NCBI GenBank assembly: GCA_000719025.1
Contig: JODP01000016.1
Coordinates: 124,001 to 188,000 of the forward strand
DNA from: Kineosporia aurantiaca JCM 3230
GTDB lineage: Bacteria; Actinomycetota; Actinomycetes; Actinomycetales; Kineosporiaceae
DNA: 64,000 bases
Direction: 5' to 3'
The notes beneath the pieces were generated by a model. That model ran no database searches, had not been told where the DNA came from, and saw only the letters and a program-made list of their open reading frames with translations. The translations under genes were made by a program, and so were the position numbers. Of this stretch, positions 63,720 to 64,000 are shown piece by piece. Each line of letters opens with the position of its first letter. Position 1 is the first letter of the stretch.

Positions 63720-64000
63720 GCCGCGTCCGTACCGCCGGCACCCTGCTGAGCGCGGCCGCTCTGACGGCGAGCGCCCCGTGGTGGTTACCCCCGAACGTGG
63801 TCCGGCTGCGGGAACACATCTTCACCTGGATCAACGGCGAGGAAGGTATCCCCGTACCGGGTCCGGGGATCGACGCCGAGCAGTTCGAGCGGCTCTACTC
63901 CGACCCCGCCGCCGACGGACGCAGCGTCGGCGCCGGCTTGTCCGACCTGTTCTGGTATTGGCTTGCCCCCGGTCCGCAGATGCACCAGGAGCATCTGGAA
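63716..64000 (+). CDS. Unidentified protein, partial (third gene of the flavoenzyme cassette)
   Basis: First 95 residues only; the gene runs past the window. ATG 63716 overlaps the oxidase stop. The N-terminus SRVRTAGTLLSAAALTASAPWWL is hydrophobic and could be a signal-like or hydrophobic segment, followed by REHIFTWINGEEGIPVPGPG and LSDLFWYWLAPGPQMHQEHLE. I do not recognise the family with certainty. The LFWYWLxPG-x4-HQEH text may begin a redox or haem enzyme, but that is speculation. Tight coupling to two flavoenzymes suggests a shared pathway. Confidence 0.6.
   Translation, partial: MSRVRTAGTLLSAAALTASAPWWLPPNVVRLREHIFTWINGEEGIPVPGPGIDAEQFERLYSDPAADGRSVGAGLSDLFWYWLAPGPQMHQEHLE

Overview
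The window is chromosomal DNA of a very GC-rich actinomycete (Actinomycetota). Signs of this are the overwhelming G/C third positions, frequent GTG and TTG starts, many 4-8 base gene overlaps, and gene families and gene order typical of the phylum: ClgR next to CinA and PgsA, DUF3046 near recA, a short NusA, a DUF4439 lipoprotein beside rimP, a Nei2-type glycosylase and a 13E12-type HNH gene. Gene content would fit a Kineosporia-like or related filamentous actinomycete, but genus cannot be fixed from what is visible. No rRNA, tRNA, CRISPR array, insertion sequence or prophage was seen.

Layout. Bases 1-6200: a GNAT fragment and ispG on the minus strand, then the site-2 protease Rip1, proS, a conserved small protein and a HAD hydrolase. 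Bases 6200-20240: the classical ribosome and transcription block (DUF4439 lipoprotein, rimP, nusA, ylxR, infB, ylxP, rbfA, truB, ribF, rpsO, pnp, M16 peptidase). Bases 20240-24110: an accessory insertion between the M16 peptidase and dapB, with ethanolamine ammonia-lyase (eutBC), two MarR-type regulators and decayed gene remnants. Bases 24110-31440: dapB, a membrane protein, a GNAT, a HAD phosphatase overlapping thyA-dfrA, then dapA and rnj. Bases 31440-34420: pseudouridine catabolism (psuK, psuG) and a secreted or anchored SGNH hydrolase. Bases 34640-41610: ftsK, a NYN-domain protein, rimO, pgsA, cinA and clgR. Bases 41670-48090: accessory genes (nei, an ArsR-MFS efflux pair with a visible operator, a tyrosine-phosphatase-like protein, a CehA/McbA hydrolase with a tandem repeat, a broken 13E12/HNH gene). 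Bases 48290-60850: lhr, DUF3046, a three-gene ABC-2 exporter, an ankyrin protein, recA, recX and a PRC-barrel protein. Bases 61030-64000: a flavoprotein, an FMN alpha-hydroxy-acid oxidase and an unrecognised third gene cut by the window edge.

The most informative regulatory pattern is a DNA-damage network. The recA upstream region carries a perfect LexA (SOS) box and, 100 bases further on, a perfect match to the LexA-independent RecA-NDp/PafBC promoter motif known from mycobacteria. Near-identical PafBC-type motifs lie upstream of clgR and of lhr, and a LexA-like box precedes the broken 13E12 gene. The lhr motif sits so close to the start codon that it predicts a leaderless transcript and decides between two candidate starts.

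Other unusual points: RecX carries a roughly 340-residue N-terminal extension built from three families of short tandem repeats; Lhr carries an acidic low-complexity insertion; RimP and RbfA both end in poly-Asp/Glu tails; and the flavin-flavin-unknown cassette at the right edge looks like a small oxidative biosynthetic operon.
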